From Desulfocapsaceae bacterium (lineage in GTDB: Bacteria > Desulfobacterota > Desulfobulbia > Desulfobulbales > Desulfocapsaceae): a DNA stretch of 24,008 nt. Below the pieces are notes generated by a model. The model ran no database searches. It had not been told where the DNA came from and was given only the letters and a program-made list of their open reading frames with translations. Both the position numbers and the translations under genes were made by a program. The DNA lies in assembly GCA_029934775.1 (NCBI GenBank), contig JAOZLO010000005.1, positions 1-24,008 on the forward strand. The letters run 5' to 3'. Position 1 is the stretch's first letter, and every line of letters starts with the position of its first letter. This document shows, piece after piece, positions 14,820 to 23,975 of this stretch.

Positions 14820-16076
14820 TTACTCTCGGACAGGAACGGATGAGTACTGTTTCAAAGTCATATCCTGATTTATTTCCCTCTCATGGATACCGAGCAGATA
14901 AAGAAGCCCATCAAGCCCAACCGTAGAAATTGCGCTGCCGGCCCGTTCCCTGACAATAGGTTTTGCATGGAAAGCCACCCCCATACCGGCAGCATTGATC
15001 ATTGGCAGATCATTGGCCCCATCCCCTACAGCTATAGTCTGCTCAAGAGTTATATTTTCTCGTTCAGCAATTTCTCTTAATAGCAGAGCCTTTTTCTCTC
15101 CATCTATTATTTCACCACAAACTTCACCGGTAACTCTGCCATCAACCAGATCAAGCTTATTTGCATAAACATAATCAAAACCTAACTTCTCCTTGAGATA
15201 CTCTCCCACAAAGGTAAACCCACCGGAAAGTATGGCGAGTTTATAACCGAGTCCTTTTAACGTAGAAGTAACCAGCTCGGTACCCTCAGAAAGAGGCAGA
15301 GCCTTAGTCAGATTCTCCAGCTCAGACACTTTTAATCCTTTGAGAAGGGCCACCCGTTTTTTGAAACTTTCCTTAAAATCGATCTCTCCCTGCATAACTG
15401 CCTCTGTTATGGCAGCGACCTGCTCTCCTACCCCGGCAAGTTTTGCAAGTTCATCAATAACTTCAGCTGCAATCAGGGTAGAGTCCATATCAAAAGCTAC
15501 GAGTTTTCGGTTTCCGCTGTATATATTCTCCACATGGAAGGAAATATCGATACCTGTTTCCTGGGAAATCTGCATGAATTTTGACCGCATCCCAATGGTG
15601 TCAGCAGGTTTACCACTCACTATCATCCGTATACTCGCACGGAGTTTTTCCTGTGGGTTGACAAGAGAGATCCGCCCTGAAAGCCTGGTAATATGATCAA
15701 TATTCAGGTTGTTCTGGTAAATCACGGTAGCAACTTCAGCGATTTCTTTCGCTGTCAGTTTTTTTCCAAGAAGGGTAATAATCCTTCTCTCTTTCCCTCT
15801 TTCTTCTACCCATTTTTCATACTCAACTCCTTCAACCGGTTTTATATCAATTGAAAGATCCATCTTATGTCCCGCATAGAGAACATCCTTGTAGAGAGCC
15901 TCGAAATTTTCTTTCACAGGAATCTCAATCAGGATGCCCAGGGAAATATGTTCATGGATAACCGCCTGCCCGATATCGAGCACACTGACACCATATTCAG
16001 CCAGGATAGCTGTAAATCTGGCATCCAGCCCTTTTCGGTCCCTGCCTGTAATATTAATCAATATAATTTCATTCAT
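14820..16076 (-). CDS. serB: Phosphoserine phosphatase with N-terminal ACT region
   Basis: This 418-residue cytoplasmic enzyme hydrolyses O-phosphoserine to serine, the last step of serine synthesis. The N-terminal half is an ACT-type regulatory region (MNEIILINITGRDRKGLDA begins the first ACT; a second unit covers about 97-180), probably binding serine. The HAD catalytic half has motif I DMDST with nucleophile D196 and acid/base D198, motif II LSGG (S284), the EKK lysine region near 327-329, and motif IV GDGANDLPM (351-359). Length matches long SerB proteins. The ribosome site before ATG 16076 is weak. The SbmA/BacA-like gene ends 12 bases upstream, so serB is the last gene of an rph-SbmA-serB transcription unit and its stop abuts the 21-bp repeat. 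Confidence 0.93.
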   Translation of the reverse strand: MNEIILINITGRDRKGLDARFTAILAEYGVSVLDIGQAVIHEHISLGILIEIPVKENFEALYKDVLYAGHKMDLSIDIKPVEGVEYEKWVEERGKERRIITLLGKKLTAKEIAEVATVIYQNNLNIDHITRLSGRISLVNPQEKLRASIRMIVSGKPADTIGMRSKFMQISQETGIDISFHVENIYSGNRKLVAFDMDSTLIAAEVIDELAKLAGVGEQVAAITEAVMQGEIDFKESFKKRVALLKGLKVSELENLTKALPLSEGTELVTSTLKGLGYKLAILSGGFTFVGEYLKEKLGFDYVYANKLDLVDGRVTGEVCGEIIDGEKKALLLREIAERENITLEQTIAVGDGANDLPMINAAGMGVAFHAKPIVRERAGSAISTVGLDGLLYLLGIHEREINQDMTLKQYSSVPVRE

Positions 16077-16088
16077 AGTTTCAAGGTA

Positions 16089-17051
16089 TTAATAACCAAT
16101 GTTTGCCTCAAATTCCCTCAATCGTTTATATATGGATCGAAGCTCTGTAATAGTCGTCCAGTTGGCAATAAATATAGAAAAAGACTCACGAACTTTGCTG
16201 AAAGCGTTGGAAACCTGGACAAGTACACCTAGGGTAATCAAACCGGTGAAAAGCCCGGGTCCCATGATAAGGTAAGGGACGATAACCATCAACTGCTCAA
16301 AGAAGTTCACCCAGATGTCAAAATAACCGTAGTGGAGAAACAACCTGTTATAGTTAAACTTCAACCCGACAAACAGCTCTACGATAGTCTCTGTCTTACC
16401 GTAATTGACCTTATCATCTTCGGCATAAACCAGCTCTTTACGAAAGGCAGCTTCAACTTTCTGATTATTATACTCAAGTCCAGGAAGCTTGATGCCCACA
16501 AACCACGAAATCACCAGTCCACCAATGGAAACCAGAATCGCCACCCAGACAAGACTTCCCGGAATATCCTTGATATACTCAATATCAACCCCTTCGCTCA
16601 GCCCCCATAGAATAGGAAGAAAAGCAAATAAAGTCATAATCGCCCGTATTACCTGCAACCCAAGACTCTCGAAAATTCGGGCGAAACGGTAAATGTCCTC
16701 CTGAAGACGCTGACTGGCTCCTTCGACCTCCTCGTCGACACCCTGCCACTTGGAGATATAGGAAAAAGTCAACGCCTCTCTCCATTTAAAGGCATAAATT
16801 CTGGTAAAATAGCTTGTGACTGTAGCAATAAGCACATAGGGGAAGGCAATTTTGGCAAACTTTGCCATCTCGTCCCATAATTCACTCACCTCATGTTCAG
16901 TTGCCTTTTGCAGGATATTATAAAAACCACCGTACCACTCATTGATCTTCACCGTCAGCTCAACTTGTACGAAAAGAGCCAGCAGTAGAAAAAAAGCACC
17001 TCCATAAGCCCAGACAAACCACTCCCTGCTTTTAAAAAATGAACGAAACAT
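16089..17051 (-). CDS. SbmA/BacA-like inner-membrane transporter
   Basis: This 320-residue integral membrane protein resembles the SbmA/BacA family, proton-driven importers of peptides related to ABC transporter membrane domains but without an ATPase domain. Visible signs are INEWYGGFYNILQKA after the first helix, TRIYAFKWREALTFSYISKW (the family's FxWREAL block), a membrane helix pair near 140-190, LEYNNQKVEAAFRKELVYAEDD, and the C-terminal coiled segment VSNAFSKVRESFSIFIANWTTITELRSIYKRL. It is shorter than the roughly 400 residues of SbmA. The start at 17051 follows AAAGGGAAAA and leaves 19 bases after rph; an upstream ATG at 17129 would overlap rph. Substrate is unknown. It is sandwiched between rph and serB, which gives no functional clue. 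Confidence 0.8.
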   Translation of the reverse strand: MFRSFFKSREWFVWAYGGAFFLLLALFVQVELTVKINEWYGGFYNILQKATEHEVSELWDEMAKFAKIAFPYVLIATVTSYFTRIYAFKWREALTFSYISKWQGVDEEVEGASQRLQEDIYRFARIFESLGLQVIRAIMTLFAFLPILWGLSEGVDIEYIKDIPGSLVWVAILVSIGGLVISWFVGIKLPGLEYNNQKVEAAFRKELVYAEDDKVNYGKTETIVELFVGLKFNYNRLFLHYGYFDIWVNFFEQLMVIVPYLIMGPGLFTGLITLGVLVQVSNAFSKVRESFSIFIANWTTITELRSIYKRLREFEANIGY

Positions 17052-17070
17052 TTTTTCCCTTTTTACTATT

Positions 17071-17781
17071 TTATATTTGCTTTTTATCTGTCCACAGCTG
17101 AAAAAGATCTTTAATGCCTTTGCCGGCAATTTCCTTCATTGCAGAAAAAGATTCATCGTCAAATGGTTCTCCTTCTGCGGTGGATTGAATTTCTATCCAT
17201 CTGCCATCTCCGGACATCACAAAGTTTGCATCGGTCTGGGCAGAAGAATCTTCCATATAATCAAGATCAAGTAAAACTACGCCGTCCTTCATCCCGGCAG
17301 ATATTGCAGCAACCGGCATGATCTCGGGCATCATTTCAAGCCTGTTTTCTCTCATAAGTTTTGCAAGAGCATCCCTTACGGCAAGTGCCGCTCCGGTGAT
17401 ACTTGCGGTTCTGGTTCCGCCATCAGCATTCAAGACATCACAATCAACTCGCAATGTTCTCTCTCCTATTGCTTTCAGATCTACCATCATCCTTAAGCTT
17501 CTTCCAATAAGACGCTGAATTTCCATTGTTCTTCCTGATCTTCCATTGACCTCCCTTCGATACCTGCTGTCTGTTGCACATGGCAGCATACCGTATTCTG
17601 CGGTGATCCATCCCTGCCCACTCTCTTTTAAAAACGGCGGAACTTTTTCCTCCACAGAAACACCGCAAATCACATGGGTATTACCCAGGCGAATAAGTAC
17701 GGATGCATCAGCCTGAAACTGCACGCCTCTCTCAATTGATACTGGTCGTAACTCATCCGGGGCTCGATTGTTATTTCTCAT
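17071..17781 (-). CDS. rph: Ribonuclease PH
   Basis: This 236-residue phosphorolytic 3'-5' exoribonuclease trims tRNA 3' ends. The N-terminus [34 protein letters not shown] (79-97), the phosphate-binding [14 protein letters not shown] (119-132) and the acidic catalytic segment [19 protein letters not shown] (171-189) are all intact. Length is typical for the family. The ribosome site GGAGAAAC lies right before ATG 17781. It is the first gene of the minus-strand unit with the SbmA-like gene and serB. Confidence 0.95.
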   Translation of the reverse strand: MRNNNRAPDELRPVSIERGVQFQADASVLIRLGNTHVICGVSVEEKVPPFLKESGQGWITAEYGMLPCATDSRYRREVNGRSGRTMEIQRLIGRSLRMMVDLKAIGERTLRVDCDVLNADGGTRTASITGAALAVRDALAKLMRENRLEMMPEIMPVAAISAGMKDGVVLLDLDYMEDSSAQTDANFVMSGDGRWIEIQSTAEGEPFDDESFSAMKEIAGKGIKDLFQLWTDKKQI

Positions 17782-18345
17782 GTTTCTCCATATAAATTAA
17801 TTTTAAAAGCGGCAAAGTAACTGGAACATACCAGACAACGCAATAGTTTTCTTTGTAACTATTCAGTTCCACTTTTTCACCTGAAGCTTAACTCTACACG
17901 TATCATTTCATCTATTTGTAAAGCCAAAACAGAATATAGGTTAATTATGTTTTGCAAAAAAGCACTTTTACCATATTTGATTCAAAAAAGAGTTTGCCTG
18001 CAGAGAGTATATATGGTATTGAAAAAATCTTTATGTGTTATGTTCATCTGAACAGCATAATTCGACTAACACCCCACAAGGGGTATAAGCACCTTGGTGG
18101 TATATGTAACCGCATAATTTCAAGTTATTTACCAGGAGGCCGTCAGAGAATAGACCTTTTGTTTAAAATCGAGGCATTTTCAAAAAATACGCGCAGTTAT
18201 ATAGCTAATATTACGAGCATTATTTTTTAAAAATAACGAAGAGTTTGGGCAAAAGGGCATTCTCGGACAGCCTCCTAGTTTCTTGTTGTTATGGCTTGGT
18301 TAGATCAGTAAGGTACTAAATTTTATCTAAAATGGAGGCTCTCCC
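17782..18345. other. 564-bp intergenic region without a supported gene
   Basis: This region separates divergent rph and dctP and should hold promoters for both. A 92-codon open frame (17952-18230, plus) has no ribosome site or recognisable motif and is not called. The visible structures are a small hairpin ACCCC-ACAA-GGGGT at 18071-18084 and the 21-bp inverted repeat at 18257-18277. GGAGG before the dctP ATG is the ribosome site. No convincing -35/-10 pair was found. Confidence 0.5.
18257..18277 (-). repeat. Right copy of the 21-bp inverted repeat
   Basis: The minus strand reads TAGGAGGCTGTCCGAGAATGC, 18 of 21 identical to 14799-14819 in opposite orientation. The two copies enclose about 3.4 kb holding rph, the SbmA-like gene and serB. 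Confidence 0.5.
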
Positions 18346-19386
18346 ATGAAGAAGTTCATTATCGCCCTTTTGCTCCTCGCAATAGCCATACCAGGCGGTA
18401 TTATGGCCGCTGAAAAGAAAAAAAATCCACTGGCAGCCTGGCAGCCCGATTTTGACCCGAGCGGCGCCGAATACACCTACATTTTATCTAATATTTCCCA
18501 TCCTGTTATAGAAGGCGTCGGCGTCGGTTACCGTATTCGCGACAAAGTCTGGGAAAAATCAAAGGGCCGACTTTACGTTGATTTTCGACCTCTGGCACAA
18601 CTTGGGGGTGAGAAAGATGTTATCAGCAAACTAAAACTTGGTGCTGTGCAGGGTATGCTCAGTTCCTCAGTTGCTGCTGCTAACATCACTGATCTGCTTG
18701 GTATTGTCAATCTTCCTTATGTCGTTGACACTTTCGACAAGCTGGATACTTTCAGAAACACACCTGAAACCTGGGAACCGTTTTCCAATGGAGCCCAGAA
18801 ACAAGGCCTTCTCATTGCAGACATTACAGGCTACGGACCATACGGCTGGGCAACCACCTCACCAGTGAAAAGTATCGCAGATGCCAAAGGTACAAACTTT
18901 CGTATAGCTGAGGCTCCTGTTAATACTGACACCTATAAGGCATGGGGTTTAAAGTTCACTGTTATGCCCTGGCCTGACGTGCCACAAGCTTTACAGACAG
19001 GCGTCATCACCGGGCTTGACCACACCGCCATTGTCTGTAACATTACCAAAAAATTTACCATTGCCAAGTCCTTCACTGAACTGAATTACGCCCAGGGACT
19101 TTTTGTTCACGTCATCAATAAACGATGGTTGAATAAACTGCCAAAAGATCTGCAAGATGTCCTCCTCACTGTAATTGCCGAAGAAAGTGCAGCAACACGA
19201 ATATTAACCCGTAAGCAGCACGACGTGCAGGTTGCTAAGGCTAAAGAGGCTGGAGTGCAGTTCATACAACTTTCAGATGGCGATATTGAGCAACTAAAGC
19301 TGGAGGCAGAACCTGTATTAAAAAAGTGGGGTGAGAAGATTGGACTTGACTATCTTGCCAAAGTGCGGGAAAAGCTTGGTAGCTGA
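18346..19386 (+). CDS. dctP: TRAP transporter substrate-binding protein (DctP type)
   Basis: This 346-residue periplasmic binding protein belongs to a tripartite ATP-independent transporter. A signal peptide covers about 1-21 (KKFIIALLLLAIAIPGGIMA, then AE). Family features are the VISKLKLGAVQGML segment, LPYVVDTFDKLDTF, and the conserved ligand arginine R186 in GTNFRIAEAPVNTDTYKAWG, followed by MPWPDVPQALQTGVITGLDH. It captures an organic anion for the DctQM membrane pair encoded next. GGAGG precedes the ATG. A strong terminator hairpin follows directly, so more dctP than dctQM message is expected. The substrate cannot be read. Confidence 0.93.
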   Translation: MKKFIIALLLLAIAIPGGIMAAEKKKNPLAAWQPDFDPSGAEYTYILSNISHPVIEGVGVGYRIRDKVWEKSKGRLYVDFRPLAQLGGEKDVISKLKLGAVQGMLSSSVAAANITDLLGIVNLPYVVDTFDKLDTFRNTPETWEPFSNGAQKQGLLIADITGYGPYGWATTSPVKSIADAKGTNFRIAEAPVNTDTYKAWGLKFTVMPWPDVPQALQTGVITGLDHTAIVCNITKKFTIAKSFTELNYAQGLFVHVINKRWLNKLPKDLQDVLLTVIAEESAATRILTRKQHDVQVAKAKEAGVQFIQLSDGDIEQLKLEAEPVLKKWGEKIGLDYLAKVREKLGS

Positions 19387-19395
19387 TTTATCCGG

Positions 19396-19427
19396 AGTCG
19401 AAGAGGCGACCCTCTTCGACTTTTTTT
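19396..19427 (+). terminator. Strong hairpin terminator between dctP and dctQ
   Basis: A perfect 11-bp stem AGTCGAAGAGG (19396-19406) / CCTCTTCGACT (19411-19421) with loop CGAC is followed by a seven-T run. It lies 10 bases after the dctP stop and 22 before dctQ. Partial read-through would set the binding protein in excess over the permease. Confidence 0.88.
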
Positions 19428-19448
19428 CGTGAAACCAACCTGCACTTC

Positions 19449-19958
19449 ATGTTTAAAAAAGCATTTAAAAAAATTGATCGCATTTTTCTCTTCCTGGAAG
19501 AATGGTCCCTCTTTGCCGCTGTATGCATTGCCCTTTTGACAGCTATGGCCAATGTGATTCTCCGTAAAACCACTAATAATTATAATCTCTACTGGTCAGA
19601 CGAGGTTGTCCGGAAGGTGATATATTTCTCCACTTATGTCGGTTGTGTTGCGGCAATACGTGGACGTCAGCTTATACGCATTACAGCCCTTCCCCAGATG
19701 TTTCCCTCTCTGAAAAAATCCCTCAACCTCTTTTCTCATGCTGCTGTTCTACTCTTTGCTGGATTAATGATATATCTTGGTATGCAGATGACTTTGATGA
19801 TGTACGAAGATGAGTATGCAAAGACCGCTACTCTGCAGATACCTGAATATTTTTTTTATTCCATCCTTCCACTCATGGGATGTATGACTCTTGTACGTAC
19901 TCTGATAGCCATACGAGAAGACTGGATTGGTAAACGGGATATCACCTCAGAGAAATAA
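19449..19958 (+). CDS. dctQ: TRAP transporter small membrane subunit (DctQ type)
   Basis: This 169-residue four-helix membrane protein belongs to the DctQ family. It has an amphipathic start, a first helix with AAVCIALLTAMANVILRK, the signature YWSDEVVRKVIYFSTYVGCVAAIRGRQLIRI (about 48-78), and two later helices (about 89-115 and 133-155). It forms the membrane complex with DctM. No clear Shine-Dalgarno site precedes ATG 19449, and it lies just after the terminator. dctM begins 3 bases after its stop. Confidence 0.9.
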   Translation: MFKKAFKKIDRIFLFLEEWSLFAAVCIALLTAMANVILRKTTNNYNLYWSDEVVRKVIYFSTYVGCVAAIRGRQLIRITALPQMFPSLKKSLNLFSHAAVLLFAGLMIYLGMQMTLMMYEDEYAKTATLQIPEYFFYSILPLMGCMTLVRTLIAIREDWIGKRDITSEK

Positions 19959-19961
19959 ACA

Positions 19962-21248
19962 ATGGAACACAGCTACCTGATCATTTTTGCTATCCTTATC
20001 GGTTGCCTGGCATCGACAGTGCCGGTTTTTCTGGCTCTCTTTTTTACCGGCACCATCGGCCTCGTATACGGAGTTGGTATTGATCCTCAGATTGTCATAG
20101 AAGTGCTCTACCGCAGCATGGATAAATTCGCCCTGGTAGTAGTCATGTTCTTCATCCTCTGCGGCAATATCATGACTAAAGGTTCCATTGTCAAAAAATT
20201 GATAAATGTCGCTAATGTTCTGGTCGGCTTTCTCCCCGGGGGACTAGCCATGGCCGGCGTCCTGGCCTGTGGTTTTTTTGGCGCTATTTCCGGCTCTACA
20301 GTTGCAACGGTTGTTGCCATCGGTGGGTTTATGATCCCAGCACTTCTTGAAAACAACTACGATGAACAATTTTCCGTAGGTATTATGACCACAGCCCCTA
20401 TCCTCGGCGTCATCATTCCTCCCTCTATAGCCATGATCCTCTATGCCATGGTCAGTAACGACCAGCTTGAGGCCCTCTTTCTTACCGGCTTTATCCCCGG
20501 AATAATGATCATGCTCGCAATGAGTCTATACGCCTATCTGGTCTGCAAAAAAGCCGGAATGAAAAGACGGGAGCGCCCTTCTCTGGACAAAGCCGCAACT
20601 GTCCTGAAAGAGAGTTGCTGGGCACTTTTCCTGCCCATTCTGATCTTTGGCGGCATTTACTCCGGCCTTTTCACAGCCAATGAAGCCGCTGTTGTCGCAT
20701 GTTTCTATGCTTTTTTTGTAGAACTCTTTATCCATAAGGACATGAAGTTCGGTGATATCAAAATAACAGTCGTCTCCTCGGCCATCACCTCGGCTACTCT
20801 TCTGATAATTGTTGCCGGTGCTTCTGTTTTTGGCGAATACCTCACCTTTGAGCAGATTCCAGGAAAAATTGCCACTATAGTTGTGGAGAATATCTCCTCA
20901 CCAATCGTTTTCCTTCTATCAGTCAACGTACTGCTGCTTATTATCGGTATGTTTATGGATATCATATCGGCAACCCTTATCCTCACCCCTATTTTTCTCC
21001 CACTGCTTGAAAAATTCGGCATAAACACAATGCATTTTGGTCTGCTCATGACCATCAATCTTGGCATCGGCTACTGTACGCCTCCACTCGGCGTCAGTCT
21101 CTATATCTCCGGGGCAATAGTGAATAAAAACCTGCTCTACGTCTCCCGTGCGGTAATGCCCTTCATCCTGATCCAGATAGCTATTCTGCTTCTTCTCACC
21201 TTCTGTCCCGATATTGTATTGTTCCTTCCACGGTTGATCTACGGATGA
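19962..21248 (+). CDS. dctM: TRAP transporter large membrane subunit (DctM type)
   Basis: This 428-residue polytopic permease (about 11-12 hydrophobic segments) belongs to the DctM family and uses a sodium or proton gradient. Family marks are FFGAISGSTVATVVAIGGFMIPALLEN, IMTTAPILGVIIPPSIAMILYA, the ANEAAVVACFYAFFVELF segment, GMFMDIISATLILTPIFLP, and NLGIGYCTPPLGVSLYISGA near the C-terminus. Length is normal. It is translationally close-coupled to dctQ. The repeat-like sequence at 21250-21360 follows. Confidence 0.94.
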   Translation: MEHSYLIIFAILIGCLASTVPVFLALFFTGTIGLVYGVGIDPQIVIEVLYRSMDKFALVVVMFFILCGNIMTKGSIVKKLINVANVLVGFLPGGLAMAGVLACGFFGAISGSTVATVVAIGGFMIPALLENNYDEQFSVGIMTTAPILGVIIPPSIAMILYAMVSNDQLEALFLTGFIPGIMIMLAMSLYAYLVCKKAGMKRRERPSLDKAATVLKESCWALFLPILIFGGIYSGLFTANEAAVVACFYAFFVELFIHKDMKFGDIKITVVSSAITSATLLIIVAGASVFGEYLTFEQIPGKIATIVVENISSPIVFLLSVNVLLLIIGMFMDIISATLILTPIFLPLLEKFGINTMHFGLLMTINLGIGYCTPPLGVSLYISGAIVNKNLLYVSRAVMPFILIQIAILLLLTFCPDIVLFLPRLIYG

Positions 21249-21249
21249 T

Positions 21250-21360
21250 AGCGTCGTAAAAACTCTCCACCTGCTTCGTTGTGCGCCCTCTGGAAGTGCC
21301 CTTGGCCTAGTACGCTGAAATAATAGAATATTTACACGCCTCGCATGTGAAGTTTTTTAC
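21250..21360. repeat. Intergenic repeat-like element with short inverted ends
   Basis: GTAAAAACT (21256-21264) and AGTTTTTTAC (21351-21360) are near-perfect inverted ends around about 90 bases that include CTGCTTCGTTGTGCGCCCTC. That wording resembles extragenic repeats I recall from Desulfobacterota genomes, but there is no second copy in this window. The rest of the 21249-21503 gap shows nothing else. Confidence 0.4.
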
Positions 21361-21503
21361 TTGGCTATCTCAGTTTTAAGGTTTTTATGAGATTGTCACG
21401 GATAGCAAAATAGATCTTGAAATCAACAGCGAGTTAGAGGAAGATGTCACTATAGGTTAAAATTGACTGCTTCCTCCTTGCCATAGAAAAATTGAAGGAC
21501 CTG

Positions 21504-23975
21504 ATGAGCATCCCAAATCCTGAACTTCAGCTTGCTGATGAATTCCTCCAGCATACCAACTGCAATATATTTCTGACAGGAAAAGCCGGTACCGGTAAAA
21601 CAACTTTCCTTAAAAATTTCAGAAAAACCTGCCCTAAACGCATGGTTGTTACCGCACCTACCGGGGTAGCAGCAATTAATGCAGGCGGAGTAACGCTTCA
21701 CTCTTTTTTCCAGATGCCTTTTGGTCCTTTTGTACCCGGCAGTGAAGCATACAGCCAGAGCAGCCAGCGACGCTTTAACAAAGAAAAAATTAATATCATC
21801 AAGAGCCTTGATCTGCTGGTCATTGATGAAATAAGTATGGTGAGGGCCGATTTACTTGATGGAGTAAATTCTGTTCTGCAGCGATACCGCCGCAGCAATC
21901 TACCATTTGGTGGAGTGCAGTTACTGATGATTGGGGATCTGCACCAGCTTTCTCCTGTTGTTAAAGATGCGGAATGGAGTATTTTAAAACAGTATTATGA
22001 TTCCGTCTACTTCTTCTCCAGTATCAGTCTCAACAAAACTGAGCTGTTCCCTATTGAACTTAAACATATCTACCGGCAGTCGGACAGCCACTTCATAGAT
22101 CTTCTCAATTCCGTAAGAAACAACAATCTCGACCAAACAAGCCTTAAAGAACTCAACAAACGCTGCAATCCCAATTTTTCCCCAAACGAAAAAGAAGGCT
22201 GCATTACTCTCTGCACCCATAACCGCAAAGCGGATGGTATTAATATTTCCAAACTTCACAGTGTCATAAATAAAAAGCACACCTTTGATGCAGAAATAGA
22301 GGGAGATTTTCCCGAACATACCTTCCCAACTCCTGCCTCCCTGGAGCTGAAAGTTGGTGCCCAGGTAATGTTTGTGCGAAATGATCCATCACCAGATAAA
22401 AAATATTTTAATGGCAAAATTGGTGAAATCACTCAAATCAGTGGTGATGAAATCTGGATAAAATGTCCTGACGAACATAACCAGATAATCGTCGAGCCTG
22501 CAGTCTGGGAGAATATTGAATATAAACTTGATGAGAAAAGTGGTGAAATAAAAGAAAACAAAATTGGCACCTTTGAGCAATTTCCCCTTAAACTTGCCTG
22601 GGCGATAACCATTCATAAAAGCCAGGGGCTCACCTTCGACAAGGCAGTCATCGATGCACAGGCAGCCTTTGCTCACGGTCAGGTATATGTGGCTCTCAGC
22701 AGATGCAGGACACTTGAGGGAATGGTGCTCAGCTCGCCTCTGTCACCCCGTACCATGAAAACAGATCCTGAGGTACTGCAATTTACCAGGAATGCTGAAC
22801 AAAACCTGCCGAGCCAGGAAAAACTTGAGGTCGCTAAAATTCAGTATCAACAGCAACTGCTACTGGACTGTTTTGATTTCCAACGGCTACGCTACCTTCT
22901 GGGAAGACTGGTAAGCATACTATCCGGCAACCCTGGCTTACTGCATGTATCAGGGATAGCGGATATATCGGAGTTACAGAAAAAAACCTTATCAGAAGTT
23001 TATAGTGTCGTTGAAAATTTTAAACGACAGTTACAGGGACTTTTCAAGGGGTCTCTGCTGCCCACCGAGGATTCTGCAATCCTCGAACGTATAGCCAAAG
23101 GTTCTGCTTATTTTCAGGAAAAACTTGAGTCCAACTTCGCACAACCAATCAGCCTGTTGCAAATCGAAACGGATAACAAAGAGATAAGAAAAAAAGCGAC
23201 GAATGCACTCAAGCTTGTAAAAGAAGAAGGCGTAGTAAAAATGGCAGCAATTACATGCTGTAAGAGTGGATTTTCTCCATCCGGGTATCTGCGCGCCATC
23301 TCTTCCGCTGAAATCGAATCCAGGAAAAAGAAACCCAAAAGCGACACCATCACCTATTTAGAATCAGATATTGCCCATCCCGAACTTTTCCAGACTTTAC
23401 GGGAATGGCGAACCCAAAAAGCAAATGAAGAAAATGTAATCCCATTTCAAGTGATGCACCAGAAAACCCTGGTACAAATCACTGCTCACCTGCCAGATAA
23501 CATGACAGCACTTAAAAAAATCAAAGGTATCGGCAAACAGTTGTCAAAGAGATATGGGGATGAACTTATATCAATGGTCTCCGCTTACCGAAGTAAACAT
23601 GACATTGTGGAGGTAATACTCCCCTCCACCAGCCAAACCCGGACAGATGTTGACCACTCTCCCCCAAAAACCGCTGCAAAAAATACCAGGGAGATCACCC
23701 TTGAATTATTTAAAAAAGGTTTAACCATACAGGAAATAGCCCAGGAACGATCTCTGGTCAGTTCAACCATCGAAGGACATCTGGCTTTTTTTGTATCTGC
23801 GGGCCAGGTGAAAATTGAAGATTTACTTCCAGAGAGCAAGATTGAACTCATAAAAGGGACAATCAGCCGTATGAAAAGTTCTTTCAGTGAAGTAAAGCGA
23901 GAATTGGGAAATGACTGTTCATATGGAGAGATAAAACTCGTTCAATCCCATATACATTATTTAAAAAATAATTAA
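21504..23975 (+). CDS. PIF1-like superfamily 1 helicase with HRDC and helix-turn-helix tail
   Basis: This 823-residue protein combines a PIF1/RecD2-like ATPase with nucleic-acid-binding tail domains. Walker A GKAGTGKT is at 26-33, then VVTAPTGVAAINAGGVTLHSFF, Walker B LLVIDEISMV (about 104-113), a GDLHQLSPV sensor motif, HIYRQSD, and the C-terminal helicase motif LAWAITIHKSQGLTFDKAVID near 362 with VYVALSRCRTLEG. About residues 627-695 form an HRDC-like domain with a helix-hairpin KKIKGIGKQLSKRYG, and about 730-775 a helix-turn-helix LTIQEIAQERSLVSSTIEGHL resembling the RecQ-associated HTH_40 domain. The start ATG 21504 has AAGGA four bases upstream; a TTG at 21492 has none. It probably acts on DNA in replication or repair; substrate unknown. 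Confidence 0.9.
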   Translation: MSIPNPELQLADEFLQHTNCNIFLTGKAGTGKTTFLKNFRKTCPKRMVVTAPTGVAAINAGGVTLHSFFQMPFGPFVPGSEAYSQSSQRRFNKEKINIIKSLDLLVIDEISMVRADLLDGVNSVLQRYRRSNLPFGGVQLLMIGDLHQLSPVVKDAEWSILKQYYDSVYFFSSISLNKTELFPIELKHIYRQSDSHFIDLLNSVRNNNLDQTSLKELNKRCNPNFSPNEKEGCITLCTHNRKADGINISKLHSVINKKHTFDAEIEGDFPEHTFPTPASLELKVGAQVMFVRNDPSPDKKYFNGKIGEITQISGDEIWIKCPDEHNQIIVEPAVWENIEYKLDEKSGEIKENKIGTFEQFPLKLAWAITIHKSQGLTFDKAVIDAQAAFAHGQVYVALSRCRTLEGMVLSSPLSPRTMKTDPEVLQFTRNAEQNLPSQEKLEVAKIQYQQQLLLDCFDFQRLRYLLGRLVSILSGNPGLLHVSGIADISELQKKTLSEVYSVVENFKRQLQGLFKGSLLPTEDSAILERIAKGSAYFQEKLESNFAQPISLLQIETDNKEIRKKATNALKLVKEEGVVKMAAITCCKSGFSPSGYLRAISSAEIESRKKKPKSDTITYLESDIAHPELFQTLREWRTQKANEENVIPFQVMHQKTLVQITAHLPDNMTALKKIKGIGKQLSKRYGDELISMVSAYRSKHDIVEVILPSTSQTRTDVDHSPPKTAAKNTREITLELFKKGLTIQEIAQERSLVSSTIEGHLAFFVSAGQVKIEDLLPESKIELIKGTISRMKSSFSEVKRELGNDCSYGEIKLVQSHIHYLKNN

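Noticed and set aside
17952..18230. 92-codon open frame in the rph-dctP gap
   Set aside because: No ribosome site, no recognisable motif and biased, unlikely composition; treated as chance.
62..18320. Shared 13-mer AGTAAGGTACTAA at 62-74 and 18308-18320, just upstream of two genes
   Set aside because: A few exact 13-mer matches are expected by chance in 24 kb, and the match does not extend or align with a promoter element.
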